From JAVBKB01 sp031554275 (lineage in GTDB: Bacteria; Bacillota; Bacilli; JARBTR01), in contig JAVBKB010000117.1 in assembly GCA_031554275.1 (NCBI GenBank), positions 1-12,037 on the forward strand: a DNA stretch of 12,037 nucleotides, in the 5' to 3' direction. The notes beneath the pieces are model-generated. The model was not told the origin of the DNA. It was given only the letters and a program-made list of their open reading frames with translations, and did not search any database. A program made the position numbers and the translations under genes. Below, in pieces: positions 1 to 6,531 of this stretch (within the stretch, counting starts at the first letter, position 1; every line of letters begins with the position of its first letter).

Positions 1-30
1 TTTCGATGGATCTACGAAGGTGAGAAAAAG

Positions 31-828
31 ATGAACAATGTAGCATGGGCATTAGTATTAACTGCCATTGCTGGACTATCCACTGGCATTGGCAGTGCAA
101 TTGCACTTTTCGCAAAAAAGAACAACCCCAAATTTCTTTCATTTAGCTTGGGGTTTTCAGCTGGGGTAATGATTTATGTCTCGATGATCGAAATCTTTCA
201 AAAAGCTAGAGAGTCGATCAGTATTTCTTTAGGACAAAAGTCTGGTATGATCGTCACCGTGATTTCATTCTTTGCAGGGATATTTGTGATCGCACTAATT
301 GACAAACTAATTCCAAAAGAAAGCAACCCCCACGAAGTGCTAACACTTGATCGAACAATATCCAAGACATCGTCAAATACGCTGATGCGTACAGGTGTTT
401 TCACTGCCTTGGCAATTGGTATTCACAATTTCCCCGAAGGAATTGCGACCTTCATTTCTGCCTTACAAGAACCTTCAGTCGCAATACCGATAGTGGTTGC
501 AATTGCCATTCATAATATCCCTGAAGGGATTGCAGTATCCGTTCCGATCTATTATGCAACTGGAAACAGAAAAAAGGCTTTTCTATACTCCTTTGCATCT
601 GGACTATCAGAACCTGTCGGCGCATTGGTTGGCTACTTAATTCTGATGCCATTCTTAAATGATGTGGTTTTTGGCATTATATTTGCAGCAGTTGCTGGCA
701 TTATGGTATTTATCTCCTTGGATGAGCTACTCCCTGCTTCAAGGGCTTATGATGAACACCATCTTTCTGTTTACGGATTAATTAGCGGAATGATGGTTAT
801 GGCAATTAGCCTTCTGATGTTTTTATAA
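31..828 (+). CDS. zupT: ZIP-family divalent metal transporter, ZupT-like
   Basis: This is an integral membrane importer that probably moves zinc and perhaps other divalent metals into the cytoplasm. The 265-residue product is about the usual ZupT length and is almost entirely hydrophobic helices. It has the two family metal-site motifs, HNFPEG at residues 132-137 and HNIPEG at 161-166, followed by SEPVGA at 193-198, all typical of the ZupT/GufA branch of ZIP proteins. A GGTGAG ribosome site lies six bases before the ATG, which fixes the start. Only 30 bases of upstream sequence are present, so no promoter or Zur-type operator can be judged. The next gene is on the other strand, so it appears monocistronic at its 3' side. 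Family assignment is firm; the metal specificity is inferred. Confidence 0.93.
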   Translation: MNNVAWALVLTAIAGLSTGIGSAIALFAKKNNPKFLSFSLGFSAGVMIYVSMIEIFQKARESISISLGQKSGMIVTVISFFAGIFVIALIDKLIPKESNPHEVLTLDRTISKTSSNTLMRTGVFTALAIGIHNFPEGIATFISALQEPSVAIPIVVAIAIHNIPEGIAVSVPIYYATGNRKKAFLYSFASGLSEPVGALVGYLILMPFLNDVVFGIIFAAVAGIMVFISLDELLPASRAYDEHHLSVYGLISGMMVMAISLLMFL

Positions 829-1069
829 AAGCAAGAGAAAATACCTCATTCAAATTCTTTGATTTTCAAATAAAGGATAAAACACTTTTTTTGCAAATTG
901 ACTAGTAATTTCGTTATAAGACAAAATTCCGTACAATTCCATGACTCTAGCAAATTAGTAGAATGACATATTGTATTTGGGCGAAAACTTCTACATAAAA
1001 AAACTTAGTAGATGGTGACATGACCCTTGATTTTTGAGGTTACCATCAGTATGTTTGACGAAGAACCAC
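829..1069. other. Intergenic region with one inverted repeat, no gene seen
   Basis: This AT-rich gap separates the convergent metal-transporter and coiled-coil genes. No convincing ORF with a ribosome site was seen. The one clear structure is an inverted repeat with arms GATGGTGAC (1011-1019) and GTTACCATC (1039-1047), nine pairs including one G-T wobble. Read on the minus strand, seven T follow at 997-1003 after a seven-base gap. It could be a weak back-up terminator for the minus-strand operon. No obvious terminator for the transporter gene was found. Confidence 0.4.
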
Positions 1070-1121
1070 AAAAAGCAACGAAACTACAACTTTATTAAAA
1101 ATAAAGCGTAGCTCACGTTGC
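1070..1121 (-). terminator. Intrinsic terminator of the SipW-like/coiled-coil operon
   Basis: On the minus strand, GCAACG (1116-1121) and AATAAAG/CTTTATT arms pair across a short A/T loop near 1097-1099, with further matches (GCTAC/GTAG) between them, giving an imperfect stem of about 22 bases per arm. Five T follow directly at 1070-1074. It lies 34 bases after the coiled-coil stop codon. A 10-bp perfect palindrome, ATAGCGCTAT (1135-1144), sits between stop and stem. Confidence 0.75.
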
Positions 1122-1154
1122 CTATTCACTAAATATAGCGCTATCTGTTAGCAA

Positions 1155-1733
1155 CTAGATTTTGAGATTATTAAATTGATTTTCTAAATCTTCAAAAGTA
1201 GACAAAAGTTGTTCTTTAGATGATGAGAATGTTTGATGAATATTTCCAAAAGCAACTCTTTCCTTTTCCATAAACGCTTTTTCTTCGTTCAATTGTTTGA
1301 TATCAACATTTAATTCTTTTACTGTATTCGAAAGTATCTCTAATTTTTGGTTTAACTTTTCGTTTTCCTGAATTAAAGGAGCCTTTTCAGTTTCAAACTT
1401 CTCATGATATTCTTTTTCTAGCTTTTCCACATTTTCGCTTACTACTTGGATTAGCTTTGATAGTTTTTGTTTCAATTCTTCGTTTTCATGAACTAGATCT
1501 CTACGGCTATCCTCTAACTTCTTTGTATATTCCTCATTTACTTTAGTTAAATGATCGAGCTTCTGTTTTAACTGCTCATTTTCTTGAATAGCGATCTTTC
1601 TATCCGCTTCCAGCTTATCAATGTAATCATTTACTGTATTTCTTTGAAAGCCAAAGTCGCTTGCGTTTCTTTGCTCTCCAGAATTTTTTTGTATACCAAA
1701 TTCTTGTGTCATTATGTCTAATTTCTGATTCAT
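1155..1733 (-). CDS. Coiled-coil protein of unknown function, DivIVA-like N-terminal motif
   Basis: The 192-residue product has no signal peptide or membrane segment and is expected in the cytoplasm. From about residue 35 to 160 it is nearly continuous charged coiled coil (rich in E, K, L, N, Q). Three diverged internal copies share the pattern ENExLxQKL, at residues 50-62, 82-94 and 122-134. Residues 27-44 (FGF..., then DYIDKLEAD) resemble the segment that begins the coiled coil in DivIVA/GpsB proteins, but the lipid-binding start of true DivIVA is not evident, so I do not name it. GGAGG eight bases before the ATG supports the start; Met8 is a second in-frame option. It is the second gene of an operon, 46 bases after the SipW-like gene and before a strong terminator, so it probably works with that protein. 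The likely partner is the acidic cytoplasmic tail, but this is inference. Confidence 0.8.
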   Translation of the reverse strand: MNQKLDIMTQEFGIQKNSGEQRNASDFGFQRNTVNDYIDKLEADRKIAIQENEQLKQKLDHLTKVNEEYTKKLEDSRRDLVHENEELKQKLSKLIQVVSENVEKLEKEYHEKFETEKAPLIQENEKLNQKLEILSNTVKELNVDIKQLNEEKAFMEKERVAFGNIHQTFSSSKEQLLSTFEDLENQFNNLKI

Positions 1734-1779
1734 GTGTTTTTTCCTCCAAAGTATTTTATTAGTTTTTACATTCTTGAAT

Positions 1780-3741
1780 TTAAACTCGTTTTTTCCTGAT
1801 AATAAAACGTATTATTCCCAAAACAACTATTCCAATTCCTAAACCAATGATTATGCTCCAAATGTGTATAACCCCAGCTTTTTTCCCTTGTACTAAGCTA
1901 ATATCGACCAGTGGATCATTTTTCACATTTGCATCACCTTTTGTCACAAAACTAACTGGTTTCACTACATTTTCTTCTGTTAATGTTCTCAGTTCAACAA
2001 TTCTATGAATTAAATATTCCTCGGAATCGGCAGGTTTGAAAGAAACAATATCTCCGAGTTCGAATTTTCCATCATTGTAGTTTTTTGTTAACACGATACT
2101 ATTTTTACTAAACCCATCCTCAAAGTTAGTATCTTCAGATTTCATTGAATTGTCATTCACGTAATGAAAATTATATCCAACAAAACTTTTTTCAGGATTT
2201 TGGCTGAAAAAATAAACAACAAGAGAGGCAACTAAAAGCAAACCTACAATTCCCAAAAGAATATTCACTAAAATCCGTGGAATAGATTTTTTATCATTTC
2301 TGTAATTCATGTTATTGGTTTTTAGTGATGCATTCGATTGCGTTTTTAATGATTCATTAAGTTGGGCTTTCTCTGGAACTTTCACTGGCTCAACTTGGCT
2401 AGTAAGTTTTTCATTAGTCAAACTCACAGTAGATGCCTCACTAGAATCGCCTAAGTGTTGATTTTTCACTTGATCTTTGTTTCGAAATAATCGATTGTTT
2501 AATTTTTCCTGTAAAGCTTTTTGTTTTTCTTCATAAATCTTGTCTGAACTCCCCATACCTGCAACATGGTTTTCTAGCTTCTCTGTCTCGGACAGTTCTA
2601 ATTCTATTTTTGCTAGCGCTGCTTCTATTTCAGTTAGCTTTGCTTCTGACTCCAATTGGTTTGCTGTCAGCTCAACTTCTGGCTTTACCAGCTCAACTTC
2701 TGGCTTTGTCAGCTCAACTTCTGGCTTCACTAGTTCAACTTCTGGCTTTACCAGCTCTACTTCTGGCTTCACTAGTTCAACTTCTGGCTTTACCAGCTCT
2801 ACTTCTGGCTTCACTAGCTCAACTTCTGGCTTCACTAGCTCAACTTCTGGCTTTGTCAGCTCAACTTCTGGCTTTACTAGCTCTACTTCTGGCTTTACTA
2901 GCTCTACTTCTGGCTTTATCGGTTCAACTTCTGGCTCTGTTGATTCGACTTTTGGCTTTGTCGGTTCGACTCTTGGTTTTGCTAACTCTGCTTCAAAATC
3001 AAATTCCGGTTTTGAAAGTTCTTCGTCCAGTTTCGCTAGCTTTGCTTCAAGTTTCTCCAGCTCTACTTGTCCTGGATCTACCAGTTCTACTTCATCAAGA
3101 AATTGTAATTTGGTATCGAACGATTCATTGGTTTTCAATAACTCCTTGATTGAACTCAAACTACCGATACTCAGATCCACGTCTTCTGATGAATCACTTG
3201 GAGCAGAACTTTTTTGATTTTCTTGACTTGTGCTTTCCTCTGAGAATTCAAGATCCATTTTCACTTGAGTCTCCACAGAAAGATCTTCGTCTGATTTTGA
3301 ATCTACAGAAAGATCCTCGACAGGTTTTGAATCCACAATAGGTTTAGACTCAACTTTAGGTTTAGGCTCAACTTTAGGTAATCCCTGATTAGAGCTTACC
3401 GCTGTTGAACTGTAACTACTACTAGTTCCATCTAAAAAAAGATTCTTTAAACCTTTGATCAAATCAATGGAAGAATCAAATTCCCCGATTTTTTTTTTTA
3501 TATCTTTCATCTTTTCTTGAGAAAAGGCTGGTTCCCCAGTAACATTATTCCTGTCAAAAAACTCCTCGCTACTTGGTGAAGTAGATGTGAAAGGAAATTT
3601 CTCTGTGAGTTCAAGCATAATCTCATCTGTATCAACTTCTGGTTTTTTGCGTCTTGCTTCAATTTCATTAAGCAGCTTACGCATTTCTGGATCATCAAAT
3701 AGATCAGCTTTACTTGAATCAAATTCACTATCTTTTGTCAT
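1780..3741 (-). CDS. SipW-like S26B signal peptidase domain with giant acidic repeat tail
   Basis: This is a 653-residue membrane protein; SipW-type signal peptidases are usually about 190 residues. Residues 1-485 form a long hydrophilic, acidic tail with low-complexity Ser/Pro/Lys/Glu stretches (105-185), a 15-unit heptad array of consensus VKPEVEL (254-358) and a Glu/Leu-rich helical part (360-415). A membrane segment lies at 488-512, preceded by positive residues, so the tail should be cytoplasmic. The outside domain has S532 in NSM, H579 in IHRIV and D603/D609 in a KGDANxxxD motif, matching the Ser-His-Asp positions of the SipW family. A second membrane segment (623-647) ends in RKKRV. 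The serine box is degenerate (no SGSMEPT), so activity is uncertain. An AGGAG lies 12 bases upstream of the ATG. It has a strong promoter and is followed by a coiled-coil gene. No TasA-like substrate gene lies nearby. Confidence 0.85.
   Translation of the reverse strand: MTKDSEFDSSKADLFDDPEMRKLLNEIEARRKKPEVDTDEIMLELTEKFPFTSTSPSSEEFFDRNNVTGEPAFSQEKMKDIKKKIGEFDSSIDLIKGLKNLFLDGTSSSYSSTAVSSNQGLPKVEPKPKVESKPIVDSKPVEDLSVDSKSDEDLSVETQVKMDLEFSEESTSQENQKSSAPSDSSEDVDLSIGSLSSIKELLKTNESFDTKLQFLDEVELVDPGQVELEKLEAKLAKLDEELSKPEFDFEAELAKPRVEPTKPKVESTEPEVEPIKPEVELVKPEVELVKPEVELTKPEVELVKPEVELVKPEVELVKPEVELVKPEVELVKPEVELVKPEVELTKPEVELVKPEVELTANQLESEAKLTEIEAALAKIELELSETEKLENHVAGMGSSDKIYEEKQKALQEKLNNRLFRNKDQVKNQHLGDSSEASTVSLTNEKLTSQVEPVKVPEKAQLNESLKTQSNASLKTNNMNYRNDKKSIPRILVNILLGIVGLLLVASLVVYFFSQNPEKSFVGYNFHYVNDNSMKSEDTNFEDGFSKNSIVLTKNYNDGKFELGDIVSFKPADSEEYLIHRIVELRTLTEENVVKPVSFVTKGDANVKNDPLVDISLVQGKKAGVIHIWSIIIGLGIGIVVLGIIRFIIRKKRV
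2668..2985 (-). repeat. 21-bp tandem array, 15 units, encoding heptads of consensus VKPEVEL
   Basis: Fifteen back-to-back 21-base units on the plus strand at 2671-2985 share the core ACTTCTGGCTT; the last three (2923-2985) are diverged. They encode residues 254-358 of the SipW-like protein. Units 4-5 (2734-2775) and 6-7 (2776-2817) form an identical 42-base pair, a sign of recent duplication. Because 21 is divisible by three, gain or loss of units preserves the frame. Confidence 0.95.
3489..3499 (-). repeat. Eleven-A homopolymer inside the SipW-like coding sequence
   Basis: The coding strand carries 11 consecutive A, spanning codons 81-85 (Ile-Lys-Lys-Lys-Ile). Gain of one A gives a TGA four codons beyond the run (after AAT CGG GGA ATT). 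Loss of one A gives a TGA ten codons on. Either change removes the repeats, membrane segments and peptidase domain. Confidence 0.95.
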
Positions 3742-3842
3742 AAATCGAAATCACTCCTTCTAAACTAAAACCCAGCCACCAAGAAAACAAAAGATTCATA
3801 TTCAGGTGGTTACTATCTTTATAATGTTCAAAATTAAAAATA

Positions 3843-3878
3843 TACTTTCATTGTATAAATGTACAGATAAAATGTCAA
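3843..3878 (-). promoter_or_regulatory. Sigma-A-type promoter of the SipW-like operon
   Basis: On the minus strand the -35 box is TTGACA (3873-3878), followed by a 17-base spacer and -10 box TACAAT (3850-3855). Transcription should start near 3843, giving a leader of about 100 bases. The leader contains a small inverted repeat, CCACC/GGTGG (3776-3780 and 3805-3809), with a long loop and no clear function. Confidence 0.85.
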
Positions 3879-3984
3879 TACGCTATTTCTTCCAGCTTTT
3901 CCCCCGCATGATCCATTCATGATAATGTCCTCTCATAAACTGTCAGTGAAAGTGCCTCCAGCAAAAGAAATGAAGTGAAAAGGA

Positions 3985-4086
3985 ATGAAGACATTAATGA
4001 GCAAATTGGAAACATACATAAACACAATAATTGATCTGTTACCAGTTTACTTGAAAAAACAAGTGATCCGCAAGCTACCCTCGTAA
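3985..4086 (+). CDS. Possible 33-residue amphipathic peptide gene
   Basis: A short ORF starts at ATG 3985 and ends at TAA 4084-4086. A second Met lies at codon 5. AAAAGGA precedes the first ATG almost directly and stands about 12 bases before the second, so the second start (29 residues) has the better spacing. The peptide has a hydrophobic middle (IIDLLPVYL) and a basic tail (KKQVIRKL), which suggests membrane association. It is the only plausible coding content in the 441-base gap. A hairpin directly follows the stop, but its T run faces the minus strand. No promoter is convincing. It could be a small membrane peptide or a chance ORF; I do not recognise a family. Confidence 0.25.
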   Translation: MKTLMSKLETYINTIIDLLPVYLKKQVIRKLPS

Positions 4087-4137
4087 AAAAAAGAGACTTG
4101 GCCTAAGTAGATGGAAATCTGCTTTCTCCAAGCCTCT
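4085..4137 (-). terminator. Intrinsic terminator of the NlpC/P60 hydrolase gene
   Basis: On the minus strand the arms AGAGGCTTGG (4128-4137) and CCAAGTCTCT (4092-4101) pair with one wobble, an inner AGAT/ATCT stem extends the hairpin, and eight T follow at 4085-4092. It lies about 45 bases after the hydrolase stop codon. Confidence 0.88.
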
Positions 4138-4182
4138 CATTATGAGATTGTTCATCATCAATTTTACGATAGAATCTGCAAA

Positions 4183-5493
4183 TTAAATTCTTCTTGCACC
4201 TGCATATTTAGGACCCCAGTAGCTATCACTTAGGCTATCAATTTTGATTCCTCTTGAGGATGTTGATGAGATAAACTGATTGCCACCGATATAAATTCCT
4301 ACATGTGAGATTCGGTTTCCTGTTCTGAAAAGCACGAAATCTCCTGGTACTAGATTAGAAACTGATGTACCAAAACTTGCATAATCTGAAGCAGATCGTG
4401 GTACTGATATCCCTAAACTATTTTTGTAACAATACATTACAAATCCAGAGCAATCAAATCCTGCTGGAGTTGAACCCGCTGCGCGATATGGGATTCCGAT
4501 AAATTGTTTTGAATAAGAGACAACAGCTGAACGATTACCTCCTGTTGCTGGCGGTGTAGACACCGTAGCTGCTGGATTTTTTGCTTTAGCTGTTTTCGGA
4601 GTACTTGGCTCAGTCGCTTTCTTCATTGCACCAACTGCGGTGACTTGATCAACTTTTTCTTGAATCACTGTTTGAGACAATAGAGACGTTGAGACAATGA
4701 CTCCATTTTCTTTCACAACTTCGTTTGTTGACTGGATGACACCATTTTGTCCATCTGTGAGGACTTTCTTAGTACCCTCTTCCAAACTTGCATCAGCTTG
4801 ATCCACATTTTCAAATGGAACTGTGCTTTCAACCGCTTCAGTTGTCTTTTCAACACGAATGACATTAACTACGCTACCACCTGAAAGTGGTGCTGTTAGC
4901 TCTGGTTCAACGCGATCTGCTGTACCAAGTTCGATTGCTTGCTCCTGTAACAAATCACTTACTGTTGCAGAAGTTGTATTAACTGAGGCTGGAACACCGC
5001 CATTATTGATGGTTACTGCGAATGCTTTCTTAATTGAGATGTTCATGTCTGCTGTTACATTTGATGTAACTACTGGATCAATTTTGTCGAACTCAGTAAC
5101 TTGAATGCTTTCAGCTGAAAGAAATGCTTGAACACTATCTTCAGTTGTCCATTTCTCAGTTTCTACACCATCAATTGTTAAAATTATTTTAACAGCTGGC
5201 TCCCAAACAATCGACATATTATCCGTAACAGGGGTATCTATTGATGTATTCAGGTAATCATACTTTTCAACTGTAACACCATATTCTTTAAGAACTTCTG
5301 CTACTTTATCTGCATGTGTGTTTATAGTTGTTTTTTGATGATTAATCGTTAGCTCAACTGTATCAGTTGTTGCTGCATATACACTAGTAGTTACTACTTG
5401 TGCTAGAATTGCTGCAACTGCGATTGCGACGATTGGCTTTGTTTTGAGAAAGTGAGTCACTTTCTGCCATCTACTTGTGACTGCTGCTGTCAT
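4183..5493 (-). CDS. Secreted DUF348-G5-NlpC/P60 cell-wall peptidase
   Basis: This is a 436-residue exported wall hydrolase, expected to cut peptide stems of peptidoglycan. The signal peptide is residues 1-40, with cleavage after VYA. Three DUF348-type beta domains follow (about 45-85, 102-143, 157-197), then a G5 domain (about 213-288), a Pro/Ala/Thr linker and an NlpC/P60 domain (321-436). The catalytic cysteine is C348 in FDCSGF and the histidine is H397 in SHVGIYIGG. The third triad position lies in FISSTSS, where many relatives have His or Asn. DUF348 and G5 resemble B. subtilis YabE, but a peptidase replaces its 3D domain. The start is the Met at 5493, because GGAGG lies five bases before it; the Met at 5505 has no ribosome site. 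It is monocistronic, with a WalR-type box upstream and a strong terminator. Confidence 0.93.
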   Translation of the reverse strand: MTAAVTSRWQKVTHFLKTKPIVAIAVAAILAQVVTTSVYAATTDTVELTINHQKTTINTHADKVAEVLKEYGVTVEKYDYLNTSIDTPVTDNMSIVWEPAVKIILTIDGVETEKWTTEDSVQAFLSAESIQVTEFDKIDPVVTSNVTADMNISIKKAFAVTINNGGVPASVNTTSATVSDLLQEQAIELGTADRVEPELTAPLSGGSVVNVIRVEKTTEAVESTVPFENVDQADASLEEGTKKVLTDGQNGVIQSTNEVVKENGVIVSTSLLSQTVIQEKVDQVTAVGAMKKATEPSTPKTAKAKNPAATVSTPPATGGNRSAVVSYSKQFIGIPYRAAGSTPAGFDCSGFVMYCYKNSLGISVPRSASDYASFGTSVSNLVPGDFVLFRTGNRISHVGIYIGGNQFISSTSSRGIKIDSLSDSYWGPKYAGARRI

Positions 5494-5498
5494 AAATT

Positions 5499-5503
5499 CC
5501 TCC
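5499..5503 (-). promoter_or_regulatory. Ribosome site that fixes the hydrolase start
   Basis: GGAGG, five bases before the ATG at 5493. It overlaps the upstream ATG at 5505-5503, which therefore cannot be the main start. Confidence 0.8.
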
Positions 5504-5521
5504 ATATTTGTTCTATCTACT

Positions 5522-5557
5522 AGTAATCATTATACAGGCCATGTATTACAACAAAAC
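5522..5557 (-). promoter_or_regulatory. Proximal promoter of the hydrolase with weak -35
   Basis: A consensus -10 TATAAT (5529-5534) lies 17 bases from a poor -35, GTTTTG (5552-5557). Such a promoter would need an activator, which fits the WalR-type box just upstream. The leader would be about 29 bases. Confidence 0.6.
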
Positions 5558-5583
5558 AGATTTCAAATTACAAACAGATTACA
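5545..5583 (-). promoter_or_regulatory. WalR (YycF)-type binding box plus extra half site
   Basis: The minus strand reads TGTAAT (5578-5583), five bases, then TGTAAT (5567-5572). This fits the published WalR consensus of two TGTWAH hexamers separated by five bases. A third TGTAAT lies at 5545-5550. The three copies are 11 and 22 bases apart, so they lie on the same helix face. The box is at about -45 to -61 from the proximal start, a normal activator position. WalR controls autolysins in Bacillales. Confidence 0.65.
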
Positions 5584-5603
5584 ATTAGCAAGTTATCTGC
5601 TTT

Positions 5604-5623
5604 TTTCAGAACTAATTCTGAAA
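5604..5623. repeat. Perfect inverted repeat, 8-bp arms, in the hydrolase upstream region
   Basis: TTTCAGAA (5604-5611), four-base loop, TTCTGAAA (5616-5623). It lies between the two candidate hydrolase promoters. It could be an operator or a leader hairpin of the distal transcript. It lacks a terminator T run in the minus direction. Confidence 0.7.
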
Positions 5624-5628
5624 TTTGA

Positions 5629-5664
5629 GAGTATCACAATATAAAAAAGACACAAATTTGTCAA
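5629..5664 (-). promoter_or_regulatory. Possible distal promoter of the hydrolase
   Basis: TTGACA (5659-5664), 17-base spacer, TATTGT (5636-5641). The -35 is perfect and the -10 matches 4 of 6. The leader would be about 136 bases and would include the inverted repeat at 5604-5623. Confidence 0.45.
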
Positions 5665-5730
5665 TATGATAGATAGATGCTACTAATAATGCCAGGAATA
5701 ATCTAGCTCCATTCAGTAGTTATCATAAGA

Positions 5731-6363
5731 CTAAATTATATGTCCTTCATGAATTTGAATAAAGTGATCCGCAAATCTTTCTCGTTCTTGAACATCGTGT
5801 GTGATCAAAATGGTTGGGATTTGGAAAAGCTCATTGAAATATTGGAATTCTTGATAGATAATCTCCTTCGTTTTCGTATCCAGGGCAGAAAACGGCTCGT
5901 CTAGCAGCAGGAGTGATGGCTTTGTCACGATTGCTCGCGCAAAAGCAGTTCGTTGTTTCTCTCCGCCTGAGATTTCTCGTGGATACTTATTTTTTATATG
6001 CTCAATTTGAAATGCAGCAATCATTTCATCAGCATGCGTGAAATCCTTTGGTGTCATGTTATGCAGACCATAAAGGATGTTTTGATACACTGTCATATGG
6101 GGGAAAAGAGCATACTGTTGAAAGAGATATCCAATATGCCGCTCTCGTGTTAGCAGATTGACTTTCTGTTCACTGCTGTACATCATTTGTTCATCTATTG
6201 AGAAAAAACCTCGATCGACTGCCGTTAACCCAGCTAGACAATTTAATAGTGTTGACTTCCCTGACCCAGATTCCCCTTCAATAACTAGAACACCCTGATC
6301 GAATGAATAGGCGAGTTCAAGTGTAAATCGATCTAATTGTTTACAAATATCAAACCTTATCAT
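5731..6363 (-). CDS. modC: Molybdate ABC importer ATPase (short ModC)
   Basis: This is the cytoplasmic ATPase that powers the ModB channel. All nucleotide-site motifs are present: Walker A GESGSGKST at residues 30-38, the Q loop around Q82, signature ISGGEKQR at 131-138, Walker B LLLLDEP at 151-157, SALD at 159-162 and the switch histidine H189. At 210 residues it is much shorter than classical ModC (about 350) because the C-terminal TOBE (Mop) molybdate-binding domain is absent; the protein ends just after the ATPase core. The gene is intact, with AAGGGG about seven bases before the ATG. It is the last gene of modA-modB-modC, but a 168-base gap separates it from modB, wide for an operon. Substrate is inferred from ModA. 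Confidence 0.9.
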   Translation of the reverse strand: MIRFDICKQLDRFTLELAYSFDQGVLVIEGESGSGKSTLLNCLAGLTAVDRGFFSIDEQMMYSSEQKVNLLTRERHIGYLFQQYALFPHMTVYQNILYGLHNMTPKDFTHADEMIAAFQIEHIKNKYPREISGGEKQRTAFARAIVTKPSLLLLDEPFSALDTKTKEIIYQEFQYFNELFQIPTILITHDVQERERFADHFIQIHEGHII

Positions 6364-6471
6364 ACCAATGCCCCTTGTGATTTGCTGACTATTTATTGGA
6401 ATAACTGATGCAAAAAAAACTCTATGTGAAATATTAATTTATTCATTGGATAAGCTGTTGCCCCACATACC

Positions 6472-6488
6472 GAAACTCCAAGAGTTTC
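6472..6488. repeat. Short perfect hairpin between modB and modC
   Basis: GAAACTC (6472-6478), three-base loop, GAGTTTC (6482-6488), in the 168-base gap between modB and modC. No T run follows on the minus strand, so it is unlikely to be a full terminator. A further GAAACT at 6493-6498 lies beside it. It may stop decay of the upstream mRNA or lower modC expression. No convincing gene lies in the gap. Confidence 0.6.
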
Positions 6489-6531
6489 ATTCGAAACTAT
6501 TCAATCTGATTCTCGTAATATTAGCCCGCTA

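Noticed and set aside
2671..2985. CRISPR array
   Set aside because: The units are directly adjacent with no spacers and lie in a coding frame; they are an in-frame protein repeat.
2540..3217. Long plus-strand ORFs with STSGF or LLAL repeats opposite the SipW-like gene
   Set aside because: They are shadows of the 21-base array, whose length keeps several frames free of stops; they have no ribosome sites and low-complexity translations.
5494..5505. Upstream ATG of the NlpC/P60 gene as the start
   Set aside because: It has no ribosome site, and the GGAGG overlapping it serves the ATG at 5493.
6440..6494. 15-codon ORF on the minus strand in the modB-modC gap
   Set aside because: It has no ribosome site and overlaps the hairpin; too short to support.
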